64,000 nt of DNA from assembly GCF_004345855.1 (NCBI RefSeq), contig NZ_SLXN01000001.1, forward strand, positions 248,001 through 312,000, read 5' to 3'. A model generated the notes under the pieces. The model had not been told where the DNA came from and searched no databases. It was given only the letters and a program-made list of their open reading frames with translations. A program made the position numbers and the translations under genes. The stretch comes from Sphingomonas sp. BK235. Lineage in GTDB: Bacteria > Pseudomonadota > Alphaproteobacteria > Sphingomonadales > Sphingomonadaceae. Shown here piece after piece: positions 27,166-36,148 of the stretch (within the stretch, counting starts at the first letter, position 1; the number at the start of each line of letters is the position of its first letter).

Positions 27166-30100
27166 ATGTCGTCGCAGCACCATGTCTCCTTGGCGGCGCT
27201 CGCCGCGGCCCTGCTGGCGGCGACGCCGGCCTTCGCACAGGACGCGACGGCCCCGGCCGACCCGACCCAGACCGCGGGGCAGGCGACCCCGGATCGCGCC
27301 GAGGCGATCGCGGGCGAGCAGGGCAACCAGGCGCCCGCCGCCGCCTCGATCGGCGACGTGGTCGTCACCGGCACGCGCATCCAGCGCCCCAACGTCACCT
27401 CCGCCGCGCCGATCACCTCGGTGACGACGCAGGACATCCGTGCGCAGGCGCCGGTCAACGTCGAGGACGTGCTCAACCGCCTGCCGCAGATCGCGCCCGA
27501 CAGCCAGCAGACCTACAACGACTCGGACGGGCGCCAGCGCATCAAGCTGCGCAGCCTCGGCTTCGAGCGGACGCTGGTGCTGATCGATGGCAAGCGGCTG
27601 GGCACGCAGAACGGCCAGGACGTCGGCATCATCCCGCCCTCGCTGCTCGAGCGCGTCGACGTGCTGACCGGCGGTGCTTCCTCGGTGTACGGCTCCGACG
27701 CCGTCGCGGGCGTGGTCAACTTCGTCCTCAAGAAGGACTTCGAGGGGCTGCAGCTCGACGCCAATTACAATTTCTACAATCACAACAACAAGGACACGAT
27801 CGTGTCGCCACTGGCGCGCGCGGCCGGCTTCGGCAGCCCGCGCGGCTGGACCAACGACGGCGGTCGCGCCGACGTGACGCTGACCGCGGGCAAGAAGCTG
27901 TTCGACGGCGCGCTGCGGCTGAGCGCCTTCGTCAACTATCGTAATACCGAGGAGGTCGGGCTCACCGATCGCTCGAACGCTGGCTGCTATCTGACCCAGC
28001 TCCAGGCCAACGGACCGCTGTCGTGCGGGCTGACCCCGAGCAGCTCGACCAGCGGCCTGATCACGCCGCGCGCGGGCGCCAACGCCGGCGCGCAATATGT
28101 CAACAACCCCGACGGCACGCGCAACTTCGTGCCGTTCGGCCCGGGCCGCGGCAACGCCTCCAACTATTTCAGCGGCTATGCCTATCAGCGGCCGTCCGAG
28201 CGCGTGAACGCGGGTGGGTTCGCCAGCCTCGACCTCGGGCCGGACGCCGAGCTCTACACCTCGGGCATCTGGTTCCGCGACAAGTCGTTCAACAATTACC
28301 CGACGATCGCGAGCGGCACCGTCGACGTCAATTGCGGCAACCCGTATCTGTCCGCGGCGCAGGCCGGCGCGATCGGCTGCGCCGCCGGCGTCACGAGCGT
28401 GCCGGTCGACGTGCGCTATCGCCTCGGCGAGGGCAGCGATCGTCCCGACACCTACATCAACACCGGCGTGCGGCTGACCGGCGGCGTGCGCGGCAAGGTG
28501 GGCGACGCCTGGACCTATGACATCGGCGGCGTCTACGCGCGCAACCATCAGGACTATACGCCCAGCTTCGGCATCCCGGGGCGGCTCCAGGAGGCGGTTA
28601 ACGTCGGCGGCACCGCGGCGTCGCCGACCTGCGCCAGCGGCGCGGCGGGGTGCGTGCCGTTCGACATCTTCAGCGCGGGCAACAGCGACCCGGCGCTGAT
28701 CAACTATCTGTTCGGCACGGGCACCTCGACGACGACGGGCACGCTGTACGACGTCCAGGCCAACATGACCGGCGACCTGGGCAAGTACGGCATCACCTCG
28801 CCGTTCGCCGAGCAGGGCCTCGCGATCGCGCTGGGCACCGAGTACCGCAAGGACACGCTCAAGTCGGTCGCCGACGCGTCCTACCGCGGCGTGCTGGGCG
28901 GCAACGACACGTACCTCAGCCAGGACGTGTGGGAGGCCAATATCGAGGTGCAGGCGCCGCTGGTCGAGCACAAGCCCTTCGCCGAGCTGGTGCAGCTCAA
29001 CGGCGGCTTCCGCGTCTCGAAGTACAGCAGCAACCCGAGCACCTTCAACACCTGGAAGGTCGAGGGCATCTACGCCCCGGTCAGCGACCTGACCTTCCGC
29101 GCCTCGTTCAACAAGGCGCAGCGCGCGCCGACCGTGGTGGAGATCCGCCAGGCCACCAACGTCGAGTTCGCCTCGGGCGGCGCCGGCACGTTCAACGACT
29201 TCTGCGCGCCGACCGTCATCAACGGCGCCAACGGGGTGAGCTACGGCGCGCCGGTCGCCTCGCGTGAGGTGTGCCGTGCCACCGGCCTGTCCGACGCGCT
29301 GTACGGCAGCCAGACGTTGCTGTGCAGCAACGGCACCACGCCCAACGGCACCGCGGCCTGCTCGGTGCGCTCGGGCGGCTTCACCGCGGATCCCGAGACG
29401 GCCTACACCCAGACCTATGGGCTGGTGGTCAAGCCGCGTTTCCTCCGCGGCTTCGTCTTCTCGGTCGACCGTTACCGGATCAAGATCGACAACTCGCTCG
29501 GCTACAACGACTTCAGCTATTATACCGACGGCTGTCTGCGGTCGGGCGGCGACCAGTTCTTCTGCTCGGGCATCGTGCGCAACGCCAACGGCACGCTCTT
29601 CTCCGCGGCGGGGTCGGACAGCGGCTATATCCGTCAGGGGACGACCAACTATTACACCTCGATCGCGCGCGGCTGGGACTTCCAGGCGCAGTACACGCTC
29701 AACCTCGAGTCGGTCGGCCGCTTCGACATGTCGTTCAACGGCTCGCTGACCACCGCCGCGGGCGGGCAGGACTCGCCGGTCCAGCCGGTGCGCAACTGCG
29801 CGGGCTATTACGGCAACGGCTGCGGCCAGCTGATCCCGAAGTGGAGCCATGGCCTGCGCGGCACCTACACCACGCCGGACCAGAAGTTCGGCGCGTCGCT
29901 CAACTGGCGCCACGTCGGCTCGCTGACCAACGCCAACAACTCGGGTGACGAGGCGATCGGCGGCACGCCGGAGCGCGCGCTGACCAACTATTACCGTGTC
30001 GACCCGGCCGACTATTTCGATCTCGCGCTCAACTTCGCGGTGTCGAAGCAGTTCTCGCTGCGGCTGATCGCGAACAACCTGCTCGACAAGGCGGCGCCGA

Positions 30101-30207
30101 TCGTGCCGGACTCGTACAACATCAGCCTCGCGCGCAGCAACACGATCCCGCAGCGCTACGACTCGCTGGGCCGCAACATCGCGATCGCGACCACGATCAA
30201 GTTCTGA
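27166..30207 (+). CDS. TonB-dependent outer-membrane receptor
   Basis: ATG 27166 is preferred because GAGGG lies 9 nt upstream and a good signal peptide follows (MSSQHHVSLAALAAALLAAT, cut after FAQ). ATG 27139 in the same frame is an alternative. The 1013-residue product has a plug with GDVVVTGTRIQRPNVTSAAP, VNVEDVLNRLPQ, SLGFERTLVLIDGKRLG and GGASSVYGSDAVAGVVNFVL (quoted in pieces), then a large barrel with paired cysteines in extracellular loops and the C-terminal ATTIKF. It is divergent from the glycosylasparaginase-cutC pair, so uptake of glycopeptide or glycosyl-Asn is the contextual guess. Confidence 0.92.
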   Translation: MSSQHHVSLAALAAALLAATPAFAQDATAPADPTQTAGQATPDRAEAIAGEQGNQAPAAASIGDVVVTGTRIQRPNVTSAAPITSVTTQDIRAQAPVNVEDVLNRLPQIAPDSQQTYNDSDGRQRIKLRSLGFERTLVLIDGKRLGTQNGQDVGIIPPSLLERVDVLTGGASSVYGSDAVAGVVNFVLKKDFEGLQLDANYNFYNHNNKDTIVSPLARAAGFGSPRGWTNDGGRADVTLTAGKKLFDGALRLSAFVNYRNTEEVGLTDRSNAGCYLTQLQANGPLSCGLTPSSSTSGLITPRAGANAGAQYVNNPDGTRNFVPFGPGRGNASNYFSGYAYQRPSERVNAGGFASLDLGPDAELYTSGIWFRDKSFNNYPTIASGTVDVNCGNPYLSAAQAGAIGCAAGVTSVPVDVRYRLGEGSDRPDTYINTGVRLTGGVRGKVGDAWTYDIGGVYARNHQDYTPSFGIPGRLQEAVNVGGTAASPTCASGAAGCVPFDIFSAGNSDPALINYLFGTGTSTTTGTLYDVQANMTGDLGKYGITSPFAEQGLAIALGTEYRKDTLKSVADASYRGVLGGNDTYLSQDVWEANIEVQAPLVEHKPFAELVQLNGGFRVSKYSSNPSTFNTWKVEGIYAPVSDLTFRASFNKAQRAPTVVEIRQATNVEFASGGAGTFNDFCAPTVINGANGVSYGAPVASREVCRATGLSDALYGSQTLLCSNGTTPNGTAACSVRSGGFTADPETAYTQTYGLVVKPRFLRGFVFSVDRYRIKIDNSLGYNDFSYYTDGCLRSGGDQFFCSGIVRNANGTLFSAAGSDSGYIRQGTTNYYTSIARGWDFQAQYTLNLESVGRFDMSFNGSLTTAAGGQDSPVQPVRNCAGYYGNGCGQLIPKWSHGLRGTYTTPDQKFGASLNWRHVGSLTNANNSGDEAIGGTPERALTNYYRVDPADYFDLALNFAVSKQFSLRLIANNLLDKAAPIVPDSYNISLARSNTIPQRYDSLGRNIAIATTIKF

Positions 30208-30223
30208 TCGGCGATCGTCCCGC

Positions 30224-30250
30224 GTTCCCGCCCCGGCCAGGGGCGGGAAC
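30224..30250. terminator. Hairpin between convergent genes
   Basis: GTTCCCGCCCC (30224-30234) and GGGGCGGGAAC (30240-30250) form a perfect 11-bp stem with a 5-nt loop, 17 nt after the receptor stop. There is no T-tract on either side, so it may act as an mRNA-stabilising or bidirectional attenuating hairpin rather than a classical intrinsic terminator. Confidence 0.6.
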
Positions 30251-30261
30251 CACGGGAGCAA

Positions 30262-30561
30262 TCACGGCGCGATGTCGAGCCCGCTGTCGCGGTCGCGCTC
30301 GTCGCGCTCCACCGCGTCGAGGATCTTGCCCCCCGCGATGAACACCACCCCGGTGCAGGCGGCGAAGAACAGCCAGCCGCTCGTTCCCGGCAGCCGCTCG
30401 ACATAGCCGAGCCCGCGCTCGACCGCACCGGTCGCGAGCGCGTAGATCACCAGGAACGCCTCGAACTTCGTCTTCACCGCGAACAGGCGCTTGAATCCCG
30501 CCCAGACGCCGCGCCCGCGGGGGCGGCGTGTCGCGGTCGAACGGTCGTGATCGGTCGTCAC
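30262..30561 (-). CDS. Small two-helix membrane protein of unknown function
   Basis: This 99-residue frame starts at GTG 30561 after AAGGATCAGG. A basic N-terminus (RSTATRRPRGRGVWAGFKRLF) precedes two likely membrane helices, FEAFLVIYALATGAVERG and SGWLFFAACTGVVFIAGG, and an acidic C-terminus (DAVERDERDRDSGLD). The hydrophobic pattern and the ribosome site support a real gene. I recognise no family function. Confidence 0.72.
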   Translation of the reverse strand: MTTDHDRSTATRRPRGRGVWAGFKRLFAVKTKFEAFLVIYALATGAVERGLGYVERLPGTSGWLFFAACTGVVFIAGGKILDAVERDERDRDSGLDIAP

Positions 30562-30665
30562 CCTGATCCTTGTCCTTGGCTCGCCGTGGCAGGAACGCGG
30601 CACGCCATACTCCTGCGCGCCCGTCGTTTCAAAGCGGTCGCGCCGGGTCGCCGTCCCGGCGCGGT

Positions 30666-31913
30666 TCAGCCGAGTTCGTCCAGGTCCAGCGCGGAGAGCA
30701 ACGCGTGCCGCGCCGCCTCGATCCGCGCCACCAGCGCCGGGTCGCCGATCGACTCGGGTGCGATGCGATCGGGCCAGTGCCGCTCGATCACCGCCGCGAT
30801 CCGGTCGAGCCGCGCCGCGTCCACCAGGAAGCGCGGGTCGACCGTCGCGGGATCGCACACCACGCGCAGCCGCAGGCACGCCGGCCCGCCGCCATTGGCC
30901 ATCGACTCGCGCACGTCGACCACCTCGACGCGGCGGATCGGACCGTTGCCCGCGAGGTGGCGCTGCACCCAGCCCCAGATGCGCGGGTTGGCGCGGGTCT
31001 CCTCGGGCACCACCAGCGTCGTCGCACCGTCGGGCGGGGTGACGAGTTGCGCGTTGAAGAGGTAGGAGCCGATCGCGTCCTCCAGCGTCGCTTCCGCGGC
31101 GGGCACCTCGACCAGTTCGACCTCGGGCAGCAGCGCGTGCAGCGCGGATCGTAAGCCGGCGCGATCCGCGAACGCCTGTTCGTGCGCGAGCAGCACGCGC
31201 TCGTTCGCCACCGCCACCACGTCGTTGTGGAAGGCGCCCGCGGCGATCGCGGCCTCGGCCTGTTCGACGAACAGCGTGCGCGCGGGATCGAGCCGGTGCG
31301 CGCGCGCCACCGCGCGGCTCGCCTCCAGATGCTGGCGCGCCGGGAAGCGGCCGCCCGCGGCGCCGTAGACGAACACCTCGACCCCGGGCGCGTCGTGCCG
31401 CGCCGCGAGCCGCATGTGGTTGGCCGCCCCCTCGTCGCCGAACGGGGCGGGGATCGGCGCATGGACCGCGAAGGCGGGGTGCGCGAAGGCGAGGCGGAGC
31501 TGCGCCAGCGTCGCGGGCCATTCGTGGCTGCGATGCGGCATCGTCACCAGATTGGCGACGGTGAGGTGGCAGCGCCCGTCCGCGCTGTCCGCGGCGGGCG
31601 AGACGGTGGCGGCATTGGCCGCCCACATCGCCGAGGCGGACAGCGCGCGCGCGCGCAGGAAGGGTGCCGCGGCGGCATAATCGGTGTGCAGCGCCTTGAG
31701 CCACGCATGGTCGGGGCGCGGGTGCGGCAGCAACACCCCCTGTACCAGCCCGAGCGCGAGATTGGCACGCATCTTTGCCACGCCCTGGAGCGCGGCGGCG
31801 CGCGGATGCGCCACCGCGCCGGCATTGGCGGTGGCGGCGAGATTGCCCGGGCTGAGCCCGGCGTAATTGTGGCTCGGCCCGACGATCCCGTCGAAGTTGA
31901 TCTCGCGCAGCAT
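30666..31913 (-). CDS. astB: N-succinylarginine dihydrolase
   Basis: ATG 31913 follows the astA stop by 2 nt; a GTG two codons upstream is an alternative. The 415-residue guanidine-modifying enzyme begins REINFDGIVGPSHNYAGLS, the signature start of AstB. It carries VLLPHPRPDH, MPHRSHEWPATLAQLRLAF (quoted in part), GAFHNDVVAV and RESMANGGGPACLRLRV with the catalytic cysteine. It converts N2-succinylarginine to N2-succinylornithine, 2 NH3 and CO2, the second step of the arginine succinyltransferase pathway. Confidence 0.95.
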   Translation of the reverse strand: MLREINFDGIVGPSHNYAGLSPGNLAATANAGAVAHPRAAALQGVAKMRANLALGLVQGVLLPHPRPDHAWLKALHTDYAAAAPFLRARALSASAMWAANAATVSPAADSADGRCHLTVANLVTMPHRSHEWPATLAQLRLAFAHPAFAVHAPIPAPFGDEGAANHMRLAARHDAPGVEVFVYGAAGGRFPARQHLEASRAVARAHRLDPARTLFVEQAEAAIAAGAFHNDVVAVANERVLLAHEQAFADRAGLRSALHALLPEVELVEVPAAEATLEDAIGSYLFNAQLVTPPDGATTLVVPEETRANPRIWGWVQRHLAGNGPIRRVEVVDVRESMANGGGPACLRLRVVCDPATVDPRFLVDAARLDRIAAVIERHWPDRIAPESIGDPALVARIEAARHALLSALDLDELG

Positions 31914-31915
31914 CG

Positions 31916-32938
31916 TCACACCCGCCCGATCCAGCTCACCGTCGCGCCGGGTTCGATCCCCAGCGTCGCCGCGCAGCCGCGCCCCAGCACCACCCCGCCG
32001 TCACGCGCACGCACCGCGCCATACGCGCAGCGGAAGCCGTCGAGCCGCCCGGTCGCGACCAGCGCCTCGGTTCCCTCGCCACCGTCGTCCTCCACCGCCA
32101 CGACGGTGGCATCGCGCGCGTCGCGCACGGTGCGGATCTGGTCGGTGCGTGCGGTCATGGTCGGGCCGCCGTCGAAGATGTCGACGTAATTCTCGAAGGC
32201 GAAGCCCTCATGCTCGAGCATCCGCATCGCGGCGCGGCCCGACGGATGGGGCAGGCCGATCGCGGCGCGCGCACCCTCGGTCAGCATCGCGGTGTAGATC
32301 GGATGCTTGGGCATGAGATCGGCGATGAACTGGTGGCCGTTGATCGCGTTGAACTCGTCGGCCTGCTGGAAGCTCATCCCGAAGAAGCGCCCGGCCAGTC
32401 CGTCCCAGAAGGGCGAGCCGCCCGCCTCGTCGATCACCCCGCGCAGCTCGGCCAGCGTCCGCTCGGCGAAGCGCTGGCGGTGCGCCCTGATGAAGAGGTA
32501 GCGGCTGCGCGCGAGCAACAGCCCGAGCCCGCCGGCACGCTCACCGGGGTGGAGGAACAGGCCGCCGACCTCGCTCGCGCCCTCCAGATCGGTGGTGAGC
32601 GTCAGCATCTCGGCGCGGAAGGTGCGCTCCAGCTCGCGGCTGTGCTGCGTCAGCGTGCCGATGCGATAGCTGTAGAAGGGATGTTTCTGCCCGACATGGG
32701 TGATCAGCTGGCACGTCCCGCGCACCTCGCGCGTGGCGGTGTTCTCCAGCATCAGCACGAACAATTCGTCGCGCAGCGTCGCGGTGTCGCGCCCGAACGC
32801 CTCGGCGCCGCGCGCCAGCTTGGCGGCAAGCGCGGTGCGGTCGGGCGGCAGGTTGGTGAACCCGCCCCCGGTCAGCTTCGCCATCTCGTACAGATGCGCC
32901 AGGTCGCCGGCGCGCGCGGCGCGGATCACGAAGCTCAT
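31916..32938 (-). CDS. astA: Arginine N-succinyltransferase
   Basis: ATG 32938 overlaps the stop of the upstream M20 gene (ATGA). The 340-residue GNAT-type enzyme shows MSFVIRAARAGDLAHLYEMA, GGGFTNLPPDR, SEVGGLFLHPGERAGGLGLL, FWDGLAGRFFGMSFQQAD, FIADLMPKHPIY and GLPHPSGRAAMRMLEHEGF, all AstA landmarks. It transfers succinyl from succinyl-CoA to arginine, the first step of the pathway. A single subunit is encoded here, unlike the duplicated AruF/AruG of Pseudomonas. Confidence 0.95.
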   Translation of the reverse strand: MSFVIRAARAGDLAHLYEMAKLTGGGFTNLPPDRTALAAKLARGAEAFGRDTATLRDELFVLMLENTATREVRGTCQLITHVGQKHPFYSYRIGTLTQHSRELERTFRAEMLTLTTDLEGASEVGGLFLHPGERAGGLGLLLARSRYLFIRAHRQRFAERTLAELRGVIDEAGGSPFWDGLAGRFFGMSFQQADEFNAINGHQFIADLMPKHPIYTAMLTEGARAAIGLPHPSGRAAMRMLEHEGFAFENYVDIFDGGPTMTARTDQIRTVRDARDATVVAVEDDGGEGTEALVATGRLDGFRCAYGAVRARDGGVVLGRGCAATLGIEPGATVSWIGRV

Positions 32939-34137
32939 GCCAGCGCCCCCCCGGCGATCCGCAGCATCGTCACCGCCGACAGCGCCGCCCGCTCGTGCAG
33001 GCTGTCGACGATCAGGAACTCGTCGGCGGAGTGGATCGCGCCGCCGCGCGCGCCCATCGTGTCGACCACGGGGACGCCGCAGGCGGCGATGTTGTTGCCG
33101 TCGCACACCCCGCCGGTATCGCGCCACGCGATCGGCTGGCCGAGCGCGGCACCGCTGTCGCGCACCAGCGCGAACAGCCGCGCCGCGCCGGGGTCGATCG
33201 GCTTGGGCGGGCGATTGAACCCGCCGTGGACGGTGACCTCCACCTCATGCACCGCGGCGACCTCGGCCGCGGCCTGCGCGACCAGCGCCTGCGCGCGCGC
33301 GATCTCGGCGGCATCGGCGGGGCGGAAGTTGACGCGCAGCACCGCCAGATCGGGCACGACGTTGTTCGGCCCGCCACCGTCGATCCGCGCGGGATTGACC
33401 GCGAGCCGCGGCGTGCGCGCGGCGTGGAGGCGCAGCGCCAGCGCGCTCGCGGCGACGATGGCGTTGCGCCCGTCGCCGGGATTGCGGCCCGCATGCGCGG
33501 CGCGGCCGCGGACCACGATCGAGAAATTGCCGGTGCCGCCGCGCGCGCCTGCCAGCGTGCCGTCGGGCAGCGCGGGTTCGTAGGTGAGCGCGGCGACCTT
33601 GCCGCGCGCGGCGTCGGCGAGCAGCGCGGCGGAGGAGAAGGAGCCGGTCTCCTCGTCCGAGTTGACGATCACCTCATAGCCGAGGTCCGCGCCGGACGCC
33701 TCCACCGCGAGCAGCGCCTCGAGCATCAGCGCGAGCCCGCCCTTCATGTCGGCGACCCCGGGGCCGTTGAGCACGCCGGGCTCGCACCAGGTCAGCGTTT
33801 GGAAGGGGTGGTCGACGGGGTAGACGGTGTCGAGATGCCCGGTCAGCAGGAGCTGGACGCGCGCCTCGGGGCGGACGGTGACGCGCAGGTGGCGGCCATG
33901 TTCCAGCGCGGTGACGCTGCCGTCCGCGGCGACGCTCTCGGCCGCGGCGGGGTCGACCAGCGTCACGGTGCCGGGCAGGTCGGCGAAGGCGTCGGCGAGC
34001 GCGTCGGCCATCGCGGCGCAGCCGGCGAGATGGCGCGTGCCGCTGTTGATCGCCGCCCAGCGCTCGACCCTCGCCAGCATCCGCGCCGCGTCGAGCCGCT
34101 CGATCGCGGCGCGCTCTCCTCTGGTGAGTTCCCCCAT
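32935..34137 (-). CDS. M20 family zinc hydrolase in the ast operon
   Basis: The start is placed at ATG 34137 (MGELTRGERAAIERLDAARM); the 51 codons upstream in frame look untranslated. The 400-residue product has M20 metal-site motifs: GHLDTVYP, GPGVADMKGGLALMLEAL, NSDEETGS, and later GGPNNVVPDLAVLRVNFRPA and DTMGARGGAIHSADEF. It resembles carboxypeptidase G2/ArgE/DapE-like deacylases. It is first in an operon with astA and astB, linked by a four-base overlap. Because AstE (an M14-type desuccinylase) is not seen nearby, this enzyme may hydrolyse N-succinylglutamate instead; that is inference. Confidence 0.9.
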   Translation of the reverse strand: MGELTRGERAAIERLDAARMLARVERWAAINSGTRHLAGCAAMADALADAFADLPGTVTLVDPAAAESVAADGSVTALEHGRHLRVTVRPEARVQLLLTGHLDTVYPVDHPFQTLTWCEPGVLNGPGVADMKGGLALMLEALLAVEASGADLGYEVIVNSDEETGSFSSAALLADAARGKVAALTYEPALPDGTLAGARGGTGNFSIVVRGRAAHAGRNPGDGRNAIVAASALALRLHAARTPRLAVNPARIDGGGPNNVVPDLAVLRVNFRPADAAEIARAQALVAQAAAEVAAVHEVEVTVHGGFNRPPKPIDPGAARLFALVRDSGAALGQPIAWRDTGGVCDGNNIAACGVPVVDTMGARGGAIHSADEFLIVDSLHERAALSAVTMLRIAGGALA

Positions 34138-34369
34138 GTGGGTCAGCCTAGCCGCGTCCGCGGCGCGAGGCCAGCCGTGGGCGGGCGGTGCGGGTCGAAG
34201 CGGGCGCTGGGCGGCGGGCGCGTCGGTGGGCGAGCCGGCCGGATGGTCATGGCGCTCGCAGCGTCGCATCACGCGCGGATGTAGGGCCACGATCCTCTCC
34301 TAAGCGGGAAGGATCTGAAGGCCGCGCGGCTGCTTCCTCCGCACGCGGTGCTCGCGGCGTCGGCCGCGA

Positions 34370-34861
34370 TCACCCCGCGGGGAGGTCGAGATGGTCGGCG
34401 AAGGCGCGCAGCACGTCGCGGTAGAGCTGCGCCTTGAACGGCACGATGAGCGCGGGCAGGTCCGCCGGATCGGCCCAGCGCCAGGCGCGAAACTCTGGAT
34501 GCGGCGTGTCGATGCGGATGTCGGCGTCCTCGCCCTCGAAGCGGAACAGGAACCAGCGCTGGCGCTGGCCGCGATATCGGCCCTTCCACACCTTGCCGAT
34601 CATCTCGGGCGGCAGATCGTAATACAGCTCCTCGGGCGCCTCGGCGATCAGCGTCACCTTGTCCGCGTCGACGCCGGTTTCCTCCCACAATTCGCGCGTC
34701 GCGGCCGCGCGCGCTTCCTCGCCCGGATCGATCCCGCCCTGGGGCATCTGCCACGCCTCCAGCACGTTATCGAGCCGCTGCCCGACGAACACGCGGCCGT
34801 CGCGGTTGAGCAGCATCACGCCCGCGCACGGACGATAGGGCAGGTCGCTGGGTTCGGTCAT
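34370..34861 (-). CDS. rppH: RNA pyrophosphohydrolase (Nudix)
   Basis: ATG 34861 gives 163 residues, matching the family. The Nudix box is visible as [20 protein letters not shown] with the following TGV. The RppH-specific start [20 protein letters not shown] and [17 protein letters not shown] are also present. The enzyme removes pyrophosphate from mRNA 5' ends to trigger decay and also acts on diadenosine polyphosphates. It stands alone on the minus strand, between the cfa gene and a 230-nt gap that holds no recognised feature. Confidence 0.93.
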   Translation of the reverse strand: MTEPSDLPYRPCAGVMLLNRDGRVFVGQRLDNVLEAWQMPQGGIDPGEEARAAATRELWEETGVDADKVTLIAEAPEELYYDLPPEMIGKVWKGRYRGQRQRWFLFRFEGEDADIRIDTPHPEFRAWRWADPADLPALIVPFKAQLYRDVLRAFADHLDLPAG

Positions 34862-34923
34862 GCCGCCCGCCTTAGCGCCCCGCGCCGCCGCGATCAAAGG
34901 CCGCGGGCGCCGGCCCGCCGAGC

Positions 34924-36138
34924 TCAGCCGTCGCGGGTCAGCGTGACCTGGAGCACGTCGATCCCGCCGCCGCGGAACCCACCCTCGCAATACATCAGGT
35001 AATAGCGCCACAGCTGCTGGAAGCGCGCGTCGAAGCGCGCGGGCAGACGCTGCTCCGCCGCGGCGCGGTCGAAGCGGCGCCGCCACTCCAGCAGGGTCTC
35101 GGCATAATCGAGCCCGAACCGCCGCTCGTCGCACCAGGCCAGTCCATGCGCCGCGGCGATCGCGCGGAAGCGGCTGACCGAGATCAGCGAGCCGCCGGGA
35201 AAGATGTAGCGCTGGATGAAGTCGACCCCGTCGGCATAAGCGTCCCACACGTCGTCGGCGATCGCGATCAGCTGGATCGCGGCGCGGCCGCCCGGCCGCA
35301 GCACGCGCGCCAGCGTCGCGCAATAGGCGGGCCAGTAATCCGGCCCGACCGCCTCGACCATCTCGATCGAGGCCACGCCGTCATAGTGGCCGGTGACGTC
35401 GCGATAGTCGCACAATGCCACCGTGACCCCCGGCAATGCGCGCGCGGCGACATGGTCACGCTGCTCGGTCGAGAGCGTCAGCGCATGCACCGCCACCCCC
35501 GCCGCGGCGGCGGTGGCGGCGAACGAGCCCCAGCCGCAGCCGATCTCCAGCACGCGCTGCCCGGCGGTGACACCGGTCCGCGCGAGGATCGCGTCGAGCT
35601 TGCGCCGCTGCGCGTCCGCGAGCGGCTCGCCCGGTGCGGCGTAGAGCGCGCTGGAATAGGTCAGCGTCTCGTCGAGCCACTCGCGGTAGAAGTCGTTGCC
35701 GAGGTCGTAATGCGCCGCGACGTTGCGCCGCGCGCCGCCGCGATCGTTGCGGCGACGGCGGTGGAGCAGCGTCGCGATCAGCCGCGCGCCGCGCTTGGCA
35801 CGCGCGACATTGCCCAGCGTCGCGCGATTGCGCACGAACAGGTCGAACACGGGGACGGGGTCGGGGCTGGTCCAGTCGCCCGCGGCCCAGCCCTCGTACC
35901 AGCCGATCGAGCCCGCGCCGACGAGCCGCCACAAGGCGCGCCAGCGCACCACCCGCACCGCCGCGAACGGCCCGGGCTCGTGCCCGCCGAGCAGCCGCCG
36001 CGTGCCGTCGGGAAGTTGGGCCTCGATCGCACCCGCGGCGAGCCCGCGGTCGATCCGGTCGAGGATGCGGTGGAACAGCGGGGCGACCAGCCGGCTGCCG
36101 AGATCGGCGGGGGGAGGGGTGGTGGTCGCGGCATCCAT
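34924..36138 (-). CDS. cfa: Cyclopropane-fatty-acyl-phospholipid synthase family protein
   Basis: The 404-residue SAM-dependent methyltransferase has the CFA pattern: [29 protein letters not shown], the SAM loop [35 protein letters not shown] and [10 protein letters not shown] near the end. It methylenates unsaturated acyl chains of membrane phospholipids. It is adjacent to and co-directional with the photolyase gene, an association often seen in proteobacterial light/singlet-oxygen stress clusters. Confidence 0.9.
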   Translation of the reverse strand: MDAATTTPPPADLGSRLVAPLFHRILDRIDRGLAAGAIEAQLPDGTRRLLGGHEPGPFAAVRVVRWRALWRLVGAGSIGWYEGWAAGDWTSPDPVPVFDLFVRNRATLGNVARAKRGARLIATLLHRRRRNDRGGARRNVAAHYDLGNDFYREWLDETLTYSSALYAAPGEPLADAQRRKLDAILARTGVTAGQRVLEIGCGWGSFAATAAAAGVAVHALTLSTEQRDHVAARALPGVTVALCDYRDVTGHYDGVASIEMVEAVGPDYWPAYCATLARVLRPGGRAAIQLIAIADDVWDAYADGVDFIQRYIFPGGSLISVSRFRAIAAAHGLAWCDERRFGLDYAETLLEWRRRFDRAAAEQRLPARFDARFQQLWRYYLMYCEGGFRGGGIDVLQVTLTRDG

Positions 36139-36148
36139 GCCGCGCCGC

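Noticed and set aside
30224..30250. Classical rho-independent terminator
   Set aside because: The stem is strong but neither side has a T-tract, so it is kept only as a terminator-like hairpin.
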